This document shows, in pieces, positions 24,733-35,389 of a stretch of DNA of 64,000 bases. The DNA lies in NCBI GenBank assembly GCA_900291925.1, contig UWYS01000004.1, positions 186,001 through 250,000 of the forward strand, read 5' to 3'. Origin of the DNA: Thecaphora thlaspeos (taxonomy: Eukaryota > Basidiomycota > Ustilaginomycetes > Urocystidales > Glomosporiaceae). How positions within the stretch are numbered: the stretch's first letter is position 1; each line of letters begins with the position of its first letter. The position numbers and the translations under genes were made by a program. The notes under the pieces are model-generated. The model searched no databases and had not been told where the DNA came from. It worked only from the letters and a program-made list of their open reading frames with translations.

Positions 24733-26036
24733 CTCGAGAGCGGCTAGATGGGAGGCGAAAGGGGGATCCCCTGTCACCGATGGGGGTTGGGCGGGGACGG
24801 TGAATCCTGCACTGGCCGACGGCTGAGGGAAGCGCTAGCGCTGTCGATCGGGCGATCGGTCGACAAGACTATGAGAGGAACTCGTCGTTACTGTGAGACG
24901 ACTGGATCTGATCGCAACATGGCGTGTGGGCGATGAGTAAGGAAGGCGGTTGGGGAAGGAGGTGGAAGATGGTGTTCGTGGTGACACGGGCGAGGGTGGG
25001 ACGGCGGAGAGATCTGTGCGTTCTCTCTTCCTCCATTTAAGGCTCTAATTTCGAGCCTTTTTTCCCCGCCTGCTGCCAGCTGCCCGGGCAGGCGAAAACA
25101 CGTCTCGCCCGGGTAAACGGGCGCCCTAGTAGCGTCGACTAGGGCCCAGCGCGGGGCAGCTCCCGATTCACTCAGAGCCTCCGGGGTTTTTGGGCGACGC
25201 GAGGCGGTTCCCGATATAAAATCTACGGCTTCCGATTGTTAGGACAACGTGATGCGGCTCCCGATTCTACTTGCGGTTGGGGCAAGACGCGGTGAGGCTG
25301 GCCGTCCACCGGACTCGCGATCCCCATTTGTGTCAGTGCGCTCTCATTTGCGAGGGCAGATGTTTACTCGGCCGAGACGCGCCTGGCGGCACGGACGCGC
25401 TTGGATTTGGAGGTAGCGAAATTATGTGTGTACCCGGGCGAGACGGGTCAGCGCCGTCCGGCCCACGTGATCTTGGAATTTACTCGTGCGAGACGCGTCG
25501 GGAGGTCTTTGCATTGCGGCTTCCGATCGCGACGCGCTGCAGCTTACGCCCTTATCGGGGGATGCATTTGAGCGCCCGATGCGGATAAGGTCGCGGCGTC
25601 AGAGCGCTTATCGGGCGTAGCGCTGCAGCCCCCGATGGGGACGCCTTCGGTAAACAAGCGTCCAAGTCGCGTCGAGCAGGCAGGCGGTCAGGTATCCCGC
25701 GCGAGTAAACATGCCGCCCAAGTCGCGTCCACCTGAGCACAAGAAGACGCGTCTCGCGCGAGTGAACACAATCGCAAGGCGACTCGACTGGGCTGGCGCC
25801 CACGTCTTTCGGGCGAGTATGCTCTAGCCTCGCCTCCACACGAAGGCGCTGAGGCTCGGGGCTTTTTTTAGCGTACGGTCGGCTCCGCGCCGGCAGCCTG
25901 GCCCCGCGCTCGAAATTCGCGCTTTGCCAAGCCGCCACTGGCCCCACCATCTCCGTCCCCACCACCACTATCACTATCATCGCCTTCCACAGCCCTTCGG
26001 TTTATCGCATCATCGACAGTCGAGGGTCTTACATCA
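24733..26036. other. EST1/BYE1 divergent intergenic region
   Basis: 1.3 kb between divergent start codons. From about 25080 to 25822 it is filled with degenerate copies of two short motifs described under the repeat feature. The remainder (24733-25080 and 25823-26036) would hold both promoters. No gene is seen. Confidence 0.65.
25081..25822. repeat. Degenerate motif array, copy A
   Basis: Two motifs recur. Motif 1 is TTTACTCGnnCGAGACGCG or its complement, at 25101-25118, 25362-25381, 25429-25447, 25479-25499, 25692-25710, 25745-25769 and 25801-25822, in both orientations. Motif 2 is GCGGCTCCCGATT with variation, at 25156, 25203, 25225, 25254 and 25516, all in one orientation. A cluster of TTATCGGGCG-type palindromic pieces lies at 25551-25616. 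The same motifs occur at 41.05-41.56 kb, there mainly as the complement. Function is unknown. Some motif 1 copies contain ACGCGT, which is also the MluI cell-cycle box. Confidence 0.75.
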
Positions 26037-29000
26037 ATGCAGGCAGAGATGGCTGCAGCACCTGCTCCACTCGTTGACGTCGACGACAGCATGGACCCAC
26101 CGCCACCACAACATTCGGAAGCCCCGAGGAGGGGCAGCCGCGTCAAGAAGCCTACGCGCAAGGCTTTGGGCGAGGAGCCCGCTGCTGTCATTCTCGCCAC
26201 ATCCGCCGAAGAATTTCCCGACAGCAAATCTTCGAAAGGCAGGGCTACCCGCCGAAGCTCCAGGACCACCAAGCCTGAAATGCAGCCGTCGCAGCTGCAG
26301 CAACAGAGCGACCCGGATGGAAGAGGTAAGATACCAGCAAGACCCGCTCGAGGATCATTGGACGCTGCTTTGAGATCGACGATTGAGGATCCGCATCAAG
26401 ACGCAAGCGACACCGACGATGACAACGAGTACTGCATCTGCAGAGGTAGAGACGATGGCACGCCCATGATCTCGTGCGAAGCATGCCATGACTGGTGAGT
26501 TCGGACAAGAGCAGGGCGAGAACGGCTGCAAGCCAGAGAAGGACGACCAAGCTGACCGCAATTGGACCCATCATCCTCTTCCCGCTTCCTATTGCAATCG
26601 TCCTGCGAAATTCAGGTTCCACTTCAGCTGCGTCTCGCTCACCAAGGCAGCGGCCCGAAAGCTATCCGAATACCTTTGCCCCTCGTGCAAGGAGGCGGCC
26701 GAGCAGTCCAAAGACGACGACAAAAAGACACGTAAGTATCTGATCCATGCGACTCTATGGCGGCGTTGTCGCTACCCCGCCCCCCACCGGACACCCCATC
26801 CGCCAAGGCCTGCGCCGCTTCTTTCTCGTACATGCTTGCCAATTGTCGCGAATCAAAGAAGAGAAACCTTTCCACCCAAACCGAAAGACTACCACTATGA
26901 TAGAGCAGTTCTCTAGCCGATTCTCCGCCCAGCGTATGATGTCTCGTGGCGTCCCCAGTGGGCCGCCTGCGCCCCGTCATGCGTGCTTTTGCCCGCCGAT
27001 CTGGCCGCTCGACTGATGCGCAGCCGATTTGTCGAGCTCCGCACGCCAGACGTGGAGCGAGGCTCGAGTGCGCCGGGTAGCGTAGGCCAGACAGGGAGGC
27101 CAGACCAGGCTAGGCCAAGCTACGTTCGACCCGATCCGGTCCCTGCGACATGCTCCGATGCGATCACCGCCGCTGGACCTCTGCCGCCCTGAGGTGGGCA
27201 ACAGCGACTGGCGGAGGGTTCGAGGCGCTTCAAAGCACGCACAGGCGTTTCATCGATCCCTCGCGCAGCGGGGAGGTTGCGTCGAAGACGGATTGAGATG
27301 AATGGGCTGCTGGAAGGCGAACCATGCCGGGCCTCGTCCAGGACGTGGTGTGGTTCCCATCCCGTCCACAGCTTGCGACGGCTCTGGGGGAGGGGAAGGC
27401 AACGATGTTTCTGGCCTTTGATTGATGTTGCTATGAGCAATTATCTCGCAGCACGCACAAACCAGGATAGTAAACTGACCGACAAGCCATTACGTATCCT
27501 ATCTATGTTCTTCTCTCCAATGCTCTCACAGGCAAAACCGCAAGCAAGAACGCAGGGTCAGAGCCGGCAACCAACGACGACGAGGATCGAAGTGAGAAAA
27601 CCTCTCCTCCCGAATCAGCAGCGACCGAGACGGACAGCGAGGGCGGCTCGGAGCACGTCGAAGATGGCCAAGAGGCGGATAAGGACGAGGACGAGGACGA
27701 GGACATACGCCGTGGCTCGGCGCAGGCGAGCTGGAAGCGTCCCATTCGCGACTCTTACAGGGCCCTGAAGCGTAGGCGTTCTAGCGGCGCTGGCGCCAGT
27801 GAAGTTGACGCTACCAAGTCGGCCCGCCGCTCTTCTGTCTCCACATCTTCGCCTACTCGATCGAAGCACCAAGGCGGCCAGCCTGCGGCAAAGGTCTCTC
27901 GTACGAAGGCCGAAGGCCGCGACCTGGCCGCACAGTCTAAGAAGGCGAATACTTCAGGCACGGCCAGCCGAAGCAGTCCGTCCCGACGCACGTCGCTCTC
28001 CGCATCTAAAGACGGCAAGGCATCGGGGCCCCGAAAGTGGAGCGTCTCCGGTACCGCCGCCGGACCTTCGCGATCCCGAGAGGCGGACCTCGGCGAGGTC
28101 GAAGCGGCCAGGGCACCGGCTCGCCGCGTCATCGCTGCCGTCCTCGCAACCATCTTTACGTCGACGTCGCTTGCGCCGATCGAGAACGCCGGCGGCACCA
28201 TCAGCCTCGATCTGGTCGAGCAGTCCAAGGCGCCGCAGGAGAGGGCGAGCGATTACGCCGAGGCCTTCGAGCAGGAAATGTTCAACCTGACGGCCGAGCA
28301 GAGCCATTCCAGGTCGGCCAAAGCTGTCGGCCAGAAGTATCGCGAAAAGTTCCGGACCTTCCTCTTCAGCCTCAAGGACAAGCACAACCAGGGCCTCCAC
28401 CTGCGCATCGCCAGCGGCCAACTGCGGGCCAAGGACCTGGCCCACATGTCGAAGGACGAGCTGGCAAACGAGAGCATCCGCCTGGCAACGGAAAAGGCCA
28501 AACAGGAGGCGCTGCACCGCATCACGTTGCTCAAGACCGAGGACGGGCCGCACCGCAAGATCACCCATAAGGGCGAGATCGAAATCGACAGCGACAGTTT
28601 TTCCGTCAAGGACCAGGGCGGAAAGTTTACCAGGGCCGCCGCCGATGACGCCGCCGACACCAAGTCCGATACTTCACCAAAGGCTAAGGCTAGCGACCAG
28701 ACGGCGGACGACTCTTTCAAGATGCCAAGGCGTCCTTCCAGCATGTCTCGCCTCGACCCGCCCTCAGCTTCTAGCGGACCGAGTGATGCCACCTCTGCAC
28801 CGCCGTCCACTAGGCAGGGGGATGGCGCAGAGGCCGCCATCGAGGTAGATGTCGAGGGATACGCCGATTCGCGCTCCCCTCCCACGTTCAAAGTGCTGAG
28901 CTCGACGCTGCTCCAGTCGCCGGCGACCAAATTCGACTTTTCGAGCGTTTGGAGCGGCCCTAACGCCCTACCCTCCTCTGGCATAGATGGAGGCGTCAAG

Positions 29001-30887
29001 AGAGGCGAAGCTCATGTCGCAGAGCGATTTGGCCTCGACGAAGACGAAAGCGGCGGCATCGACGTCTTCCAGCCGGACTTTCCGTCCGACGTGGGCGGCT
29101 CCCAGGGCAACGGCTCGCCATTCGCGAATACCGCTGCCGCGGGAGATGCAGACGATTTCATCGACACCTTCCTCGGCGGCGCTGTTGGGGATGGACAGGA
29201 CCACGATCCCAGCGCGAGCACCTTGCAGGTCCCAGAGGCCAGGACACCCGAGCCGGATCCGCCAAGCGCATGGCTTCACCGCTACCGACCCGTCCTTTGG
29301 ACGGGTGCGCTGGTCCTCCCCGATGTCGGCTACTTCATGACCGTCTCTCGCCAGATTGCCGGGCAGGACGTGACGAACCAGCCGTGGGTCTGGCCCTACT
29401 TCTTCCCTACCAGCCAAAGCATCATCGAGGGCCGTCTACCCTCGAAGCCGGCGACCGACTACCTCCTGCAGGTGCGCAACTCACCCAAGACCAAGCTCGT
29501 CGTCTTTACCCTCGAGGCACGCTTCGATCCGATTGCGGTGGCCCCGGCGGACTGCGAGCCGGTCAGGGATGACGCCGCCAATACGAGCGCGTTTGCCAAG
29601 ATGGTCGAGCACTTCCGTTCGCTCGACCGCTGGGGCGTGCTGCACAAGTCGACGCGAGGTCGCGACAGCGGCATCCTCAAGGATATGTACCTGGTCCCGT
29701 TGAGGAAAGACGACCCGGTGCCCGTGTGGCTCGACGTCGTCGAGCCCGACGCACTGGGCCAGGAGTGGTCCTTGCGACGCGACCGCGACCTCTTCCTCAT
29801 TCCCATGGTCATCTACAGCGGCGCAATTGAGGCTGAGGCCAAGCGGCTGTCAAAGAGCAAACGAAAGACGCCGCCATCTGCCGGTGTCAAGCGCAGCGCC
29901 AACGCCACTTTGCAGCCGGTCCACTTTGAAGTCAGCAGCGTAACACGCGCGCCTGCGCCTGTGCCTGCCTCTGGGCCGACGCCGACACCGTCCAGCATCG
30001 CCGCCGAGACGGCAGCGGCACAGGCTGCTGCTGTGAACAGAAATGGCATTACAACGACTGCTCTCCAGGATCTGCTCCGATCGATTGGCAAGTCGACGTC
30101 GAGCCTCTTGGACCAGCAGGCGACGCCTCCCTATCCCAACCTGCCGACGACCTCCGAGGCGACCCCGTGGTCCCCGATGCCGCCGCAGCAGCCGCGTCCG
30201 ACGAGCGCCTCGCCCTCGTCCTGGTCTCCAATGCACCCGCCCCCTCCCGGACCCGCGCCGCGCCCTCCGACCTTTTTGACTTCCAGCAGTGGCGCAGGCA
30301 GTGGAACCGCCGCCCAGGATGTAGCAGGCGGAGCGGGCGGCTTCGCAGCGTGGGATGCCGAGCGGCCTCCACCTCGCGGCGCTCCTAGTACAGGTACACA
30401 ACCAGCCCCGCGCGGATGGCCCGAGCCACCAGCGTCGGCCACGCCGCTGCATGACTACGGCGGAGGCGGTCACGACCATCGCGGAGGTGGACCTCCTCCA
30501 CGCTGGGGCCCTGGACCTCCGCCGCCACAGCCGCAGCCACCCGCCGGTGCTGGCTACCCTCCTGGTCACGGACGCCCTCCCTCGGCCTTTCCGCCCAGCG
30601 CAGCTCAAGGGTCGCCCTATCACGTCGGGGAGGGACGTGGCAGCGACCACGGCTGGGACTCGCGCAGCCCCCCTGCCCGCTCGGATCCGCCCTACGGTGG
30701 TTCCGAGTGGGGCGAGCGTCCGCACAACAGCGGTCCGCCCTACGCGCACCATGGCTGGGATGATCGCGCTGCGCAGCACGATATCGGAAGTCACCCACCT
30801 CAGCATCATCCCGGCCCGCCTCGAGGCGGAAGGGCAGGCGGCGGTCGAGGAGATCATGGTTGGGGTCGCGGGCGCGGTCGTTGTTAG
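26037..30887 (+). CDS. BYE1: BYE1-like transcription regulator: PHD finger, TFIIS central domain, SPOC domain
   Basis: Model: join(26037..26494, 26616..26731, 27532..30887), 1309 aa. Introns are 121 bp and an unusually long 800 bp; phases match. The PHD finger (about residues 135-175) spans the first intron: EYCICRGRDDGTPMISCEAC, then HDW|FHFSCV and LCPSCKEA. The TFIIS-M (TFS2M) domain is around 400-520 with YREKFRTFLFSLKDKHNQGL, DLAHMSKDELANESIR and ATEKAKQEAL. A SPOC domain follows around 720-900 (WTGALVLPDVGYFMTVSRQI, WPYFFPTSQSIIEGRLPSKP). The C-terminal ~330 residues are Pro/Gly-rich, ending in an RGG-like tail. In yeast, Bye1 binds H3K4me3 through PHD and RNA polymerase II through TFS2M. 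Start: first of two close in-frame ATGs (26037, 26049). Confidence 0.9.
26732..27531 (+). other. 800-bp intron in BYE1
   Basis: Begins GTAAGTATC and ends CTCTCACAG; splicing joins DDDKKT to an Arg codon and restores the frame. It is about seven times longer than other introns in the window. I could not recognise a coding region, tRNA or transposon piece inside it. Confidence 0.8.
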
Positions 30888-31894
30888 GTGATCTTCGAGG
30901 AGACTCCTTCCCCACAAGATCAACGAGTCGAGTCGGCTCGATTGAAGGGACGGCAAACACAACGAAATTGCCTTGCCGATGAGACGATACCGACGAGTCC
31001 ATTGCACGGCCGCCACCGCTGCCACCTATCGCCCATCCATCCCCGCCGCGGTTGTTCCAGCTTCTTTTCGAGAGCATTACCCACGCTTGAGGAGACCTGA
31101 AACTCCCTTATGCGCCCTAGACCAGTCACAGCGTTACGGCCTCCTCTCATCCTCTCTCTCTCCTTCTCTCTTCCTCTGTCCCTCTCTCCCTCGATCTGTC
31201 TCACCGTATGTAGTTGTAATTCTACCCATCAAATGCCTGCTACTGTGACCTCTTCGAATCCCGAAGCCATACAGCCGCCTGGGAGATATCTCAAGGATGG
31301 AGCCCGCTTGAATTGCTGAGCCGGGCCAGACGCTGGCCTGCAGGCAGGGATCGCGCTGCAGGACCCCTGGGTGCATGACGTGAGACGGACGCCAAGGCGA
31401 CGCGTTGGAGGAGAGTCGATCGGAAGCGGCCTCGTTGCAGTAACTTAGGGAAAAGTTTTGGCCAGGCAGCCTCCGACTGTTCTGTATTCAAGCTGGCCGT
31501 CGGGTTTTTCATTTTCTTGCTTCCTTCTTCTGATCGGGTGAGGCCGAGGCTGGGCTGCAAGCCCCTGCTCCGGCTGACCGACGAGGGCGGGCAGCTCACC
31601 TCGCCAGCTTACGGGAAAGAGCAACTCCACCCCTCGCCCCCGTCACCACCCTTCTGGCTGTCACATCCACCCTTTCGCACAGTGCCTTCTCTTCGCTCGG
31701 ATCCCTCCCGCCCCAACATCTCCAGTGCCCCGTACGCTCTTCTCTCTTCGAGACATCGCACACGCCCTCGGCCGCCCTCCCGCTGCACGTTCGCGACCCG
31801 CCACAGCCCTCGAAGCTCCAGCGAACCTCATCTAGCGTAATCGTCACTTGTTTCGGAAAGCGCTCCGATCTCGACGCTCGCCACACCGCCCAAG
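30888..31894. other. BYE1-TOM40 intergenic region
   Basis: About 1 kb between the BYE1 stop and the TOM40 start, both on plus. CT-rich stretches near 31145-31200 and 31625-31800 suit a 3' region and the TOM40 promoter. No gene or RNA is seen. Confidence 0.5.
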
Positions 31895-33355
31895 ATGACC
31901 TCAACAGCACCGCCTCAAACCTTCCCCTACGCTGCGGCGGGCGTTCCGCCGCCTGCGCCTTCGGGCGCAGAACACATCGGAGCCGCCCACGCGGCCCCTT
32001 TTGTCGACGAAAAGATCAACGCCTACCGCAGCGGCCTCACACCACCCTGCTCCGCCCAACCTTCGTCGTCTCTCTTTGGCTTTCTCGACCCCGTCGTAAC
32101 CCCCATCAACAACGCCATCCAGTCCATCCAGGATGTCCGCCAGAGGCTCCAGCTCTCGAACCCAGGCACTGTCGAGGGACTTCAGAGGGAGGTCAAGGGT
32201 GAGTGGCCGGCGCACTAGCTCAGCTGGCAGGGCGCAGCGCATGTCCATCAAAGGACCCCCCCTAGGCCCGCCTGCGTGCTCTCAGATTTAGGGAAGCTGA
32301 CTCGACTCGGTACCTCGCTCTCCCCCTGCATCTTCCCGCGCTCGACCTCTGCAGCCGTCCACCCGACCAACTTCATGTTTGAGGGCGCAAGAGCGGACCT
32401 TACAAAGGCGCTCAGCATGAACCCCATCTTCCAAGTCACACACGCCTTTTCCCTCGGTCAGCCTGGTGCCCCTGGTTCCTACAACTTTGGCGCCGTCTAT
32501 GGCGACTCCAAGGTGCGTGGCGTGGCCATTCCCGCCCGAGGATCAACCCGTGTTCTTCTGCGACGTTTCGGTGCTCGACACTGACAGTCCTTGGCGCCGT
32601 CTCTTCTGCTTCTGCCTCTTTTCCATTGGCCCCTCTCGCAGTCCTTCTTCCAGGCGGGTCTCGATGACGGCCTCAATGTCACCATGCGGGCCAACCGCGG
32701 CTGGGTTCCCGGACATACAACCAAGGTTCAGGCGCAGCTCAGCGCAACGGCCGGCCAGAGCTTTGTTCAGATGGAGCACGACTACCAGGGCGCCGACCAT
32801 AGCGCCAACATCAAGGCGCTTAACCCTTCGCCTGCCGACTTCACCGGCATCTACATCGTCAACTACCTCCAGTCGCTGACGCGCAACTTTGCCGTCGGCG
32901 TCGAGACCGTCTACCAGCGCCCCTCGGCCGACATGGAGGAGGCTTCGACCGGCTACCTCGCCAAGCTGACAGGCGACCAGAAGGACTGGATCGTCACGGC
33001 CCAGGTGCAGCCACAGGGCGTGGCGCAGTGCACCTACTACCAGAAGCTGAGCGAGCAGGTCGACGTCGCGGCCGACCTCCAGGTGGTGGCCATGGGCGCC
33101 AAGCGCGAGGCTCAGGCGACGCTCGGCGCACGCTACGCCTTCTGCATGGCCACTCTCCGCGCCGCCGTCAACTCGATGGGCAAGATCTCGTCGGTCTACG
33201 AGACGCGACTCTCGCCCGCCTTTGGCCTGACGTTTAGCGGGGAGATTGACCACCTCCAGGGCGCCAGCAAGTTTGGCTTTGGCATTTCGATCGAGAGCGG
33301 CGGAGAGATGGACCCCAACGCTCCCCCGCCCGCTCCGCCGACGGTACCCATGTAA
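31895..33355 (+). CDS. TOM40: Mitochondrial outer-membrane import pore Tom40
   Basis: Central beta-barrel channel of the TOM complex. Model: join(31895..32198, 32355..32512, 32642..33355), 391 aa, introns of 156 and 129 bp, phases matching. The N-terminus is Pro/Ala-rich, then [31 protein letters not shown], a strong Tom40 signature split by intron 1. Barrel strands follow: [33 protein letters not shown], and in the last exon [20 protein letters not shown] and [14 protein letters not shown]. The [19 protein letters not shown] strand near the C-terminus matches the terminal beta-signal region. Length is typical of fungal Tom40. Start is an ATG in AAGATGACC context. Confidence 0.96.
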
Positions 33356-33847
33356 ACGACGTCGAGCAGCGCAGAACGCCCAAACAAAGACAAAAACAGA
33401 CACGGTTGGTGTCTCGACTTTCCCTCTCTCGCACCTTGTAACAAACACCGACCACCCCTTACCCCTCTTTCCTTGCTGATATCGGTGTCGAGGATCGTGT
33501 TCTCCTTTCTCGTTGCAATGTAGAAAATGCCCACCGCTACACCCTTCCCGTCTTGCATCTGCCTATCTGCCGCTTGTCTGTATCACGCCTGTGTTCTCGA
33601 CAGCAGCGTCCGGGGAACATGAGATCGGGCGCTGCAATGTCTTACAACCGGCCTATAAGCTATCATGTCTACGCTGCGAGACCCGAACCAGTCGGCAAGC
33701 TTTTCATCTCAGGCCTGCCATGCTCTATCACCTCCATGCTTCTGCTCGTTGCTTCGGCGCTTTGAAAATAAGGACAGATGACGGAGATATCTTGGCAGTA
33801 AACATTTTGGGGTTATAGTTATTAAAAAAAACTCTTTATCTTAGCTA
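33356..33847. other. TOM40 3' region up to tRNA-Phe
   Basis: 492 bp with a T-rich segment after the TOM40 stop. An AT-rich stretch with AAAAAAAA (around 33823-33831) lies just before the tRNA, as is common upstream of Pol III genes. No coding region is seen. Confidence 0.5.
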
Positions 33848-33969
33848 GCTCTTATAGCTCAGTTGGTACGAGCGTGCGACTGAAGGTTCTTCGGTATTTA
33901 ATCCTAGGATGGATCGAGTCTGACCGAATTGTCTTCGCAAGGTCACCTGTTCGACCCAGGTTGAGGGTA
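33848..33969 (+). tRNA. tRNA-Phe(GAA) with 48-nt intron
   Basis: Folded by hand. Acceptor GCTCTTA (33848-33854) pairs with TGAGGGT (33962-33968) with three G-U type pairs, discriminator A33969. The D stem is GCTC/GAGC with loop AGTTGGTAC. The anticodon stem TGCGA/TCGCA carries loop CTGAAG...T, anticodon GAA at 33882-33884. The variable loop is AGGTC and the T stem ACCTG/CAGGT holds loop TTCGACC. The intron (33886-33933) sits after position 37, the canonical place, and contains a TTCGGT/ACCGAA helix. A-box TAGCTCAGTTGG and B-box TGTTCGACCC are present. The T7 run after the gene fits a Pol III stop. Confidence 0.93.
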
Positions 33970-33975
33970 CTTCCA

Positions 33976-33982
33976 TTTTTTT
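33976..33982 (+). terminator. Pol III T-run terminator of tRNA-Phe
   Basis: Seven consecutive T, six bases after the tRNA discriminator base, which is the standard RNA polymerase III termination signal. Confidence 0.85.
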
Positions 33983-34583
33983 CTCCACATGGAGAAATAT
34001 GTGTTTATTTGTCGTCCCTCACGCACGAGGGCAGGGGTCAGCGAGCATGCGCGCACGCCAACCCTTTCCTTCCCTTTTTCCTCCTTCTTTCCCTTCTCTC
34101 TTCCTGACCCACAACCCCACGTTCCTCTGTCCCATCCTCGCGCGGTCGATCGAGCACACCCTCGCTGGCTTCTATCCCAATTGGTTACTCGGGCGCCCAG
34201 AGGTCTCTGGTCGACAACGCAACTCAAAGGGGACGGTAGAGTGGCCGAGGTTCAAGATGATCATCGAGGCCTGATGGCAAAGGCGTGACGTGAGATGGCC
34301 ACAGTGCTGGCCAAGTTGCTGTTCTCAAACCTCGTTCGTGCACCTTCTCGACCAAAGGTCCGTTCGTGTTCCTTACTCTAGACGGCGCGGTGTGTCTGGA
34401 CTTGCCAGAGAGCGCTGCGCCTGAGCGCAAAGGCCTCAGCGCTCTCTGGCAGCCAGCACTCGCGATCCCTCTGCGTTTGGGAATGTGTTGGTACTGATGC
34501 TTTTCTGAAAGCGGGGACGAAGAGCCTAGTGTACAAGATATGCGAGGCAAGAAACAAAACGGAACGAAACATCCACCCCTCCC
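33983..34583. other. Intergenic region between tRNA-Phe and FCF1 3' end
   Basis: About 600 bp without a recognisable gene. It contains a perfect 15-bp inverted repeat at 34403-34451 listed separately. A short GAGTGGCCGAGG string near 34240 recalls class II tRNAs but has no matching stems. Confidence 0.5.
34403..34451. repeat. Perfect 15-bp hairpin with 19-nt loop
   Basis: TGCCAGAGAGCGCTG (34403-34417) and its exact complement CAGCGCTCTCTGGCA (34437-34451) flank a 19-nt loop. It lies 133 bp beyond the FCF1 stop codon, so in the FCF1 direction it would be in or just past the 3'UTR. Confidence 0.85.
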
Positions 34584-35389
34584 CTAGTTGGCCATACCCT
34601 GATCAGGCAGCCTTTCGATCCTGTACTGGTGCTTTGCGATGTACATGAGCGGGATGCCGGGGACCTTTCTGACCCTTCTCCTCAGCTCGCGATCGCACGT
34701 CGCGACGATGTAGCATTTGTGCGACTGGATGCGCTCGATGATGCAGTCGTCGGCGTAAGTGCCCTTGTGCGAGCACTCGAGGCGTTCGAAGCGCGGATCG
34801 CGCGCAACACGTAGCGCCATGCGGTATTTGGGTCCAAGCTTTTCGATCTCGGAGAGGACGCAGGTCGAGATGCATGGAATGCCTGGCGGCGAGACGGGTG
34901 GGTCAGGAGCGGACAGGCGACAGATGGTCAGTGGGTGCGATCTCGTAGCAGGCGCCAACGGGAAGATGACGGAGGCAGGCGAACGTACTCTTGGCAAACA
35001 GACAGTCCATCATTCCTTGGACGAGCTCAATCTTGTTCTGCAGGCTAAAGTTGATAAAGTTGGTATCCACCAGGACACGGTACGGCGGTCTGAGCTGTGT
35101 GTTGTGTTCGAAGAACATCGAAGAGGCGGGCGTATCGATGTGGCGGACCTGCGGCTTGTCCTGGTCCCTGGACGTAGACGCCTTCTTGGCTGCTTCCTTG
35201 ACCTGCTTTTGCTTCCTGTTTCAGCGCGAGATGCAAGTGGAGCAAAGGTCAGCTTCGAGCAGGCTCAAGCGGGGCGGTAAGGATGGACGTCCGGACGAGG
35301 GACGGCGAGGGGACGTACAGTCTTGCATCGTTGGGCGATAGGAGGCGCTTGGTCTCGCCAAACTTCTTGATCTTCTTGATCTTGGTCAT
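34584..35389 (-). CDS. FCF1: rRNA-processing PIN-domain protein Fcf1
   Basis: Fcf1/Utp24 is the PIN nuclease of the nucleolar SSU processome, needed for early pre-18S cleavages. Model: complement(join(34584..34882, 34989..35215, 35319..35389)), 198 aa, the usual family length; introns 106 and 103 bp with matching phases. The basic N-terminus [17 protein letters not shown] is typical. The PIN core shows [19 protein letters not shown] (first acidic Asp), [43 protein letters not shown] (catalytic Asp pair) and [18 protein letters not shown] (last Asp). It ends [19 protein letters not shown]. The usual AKC before IPCI is AKS here. Divergent from the mS38 gene. Confidence 0.96.

Noticed and set aside
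32199..32260. tRNA A-box-like TAGCTCAGCTGGCAGGGCGC in TOM40 intron 1
   Set aside because: No B box or foldable arms follow within the intron.
34230..34275. Class II tRNA-like GTAGAGTGGCCGAGG
   Set aside because: No complementary acceptor or T arm is found.
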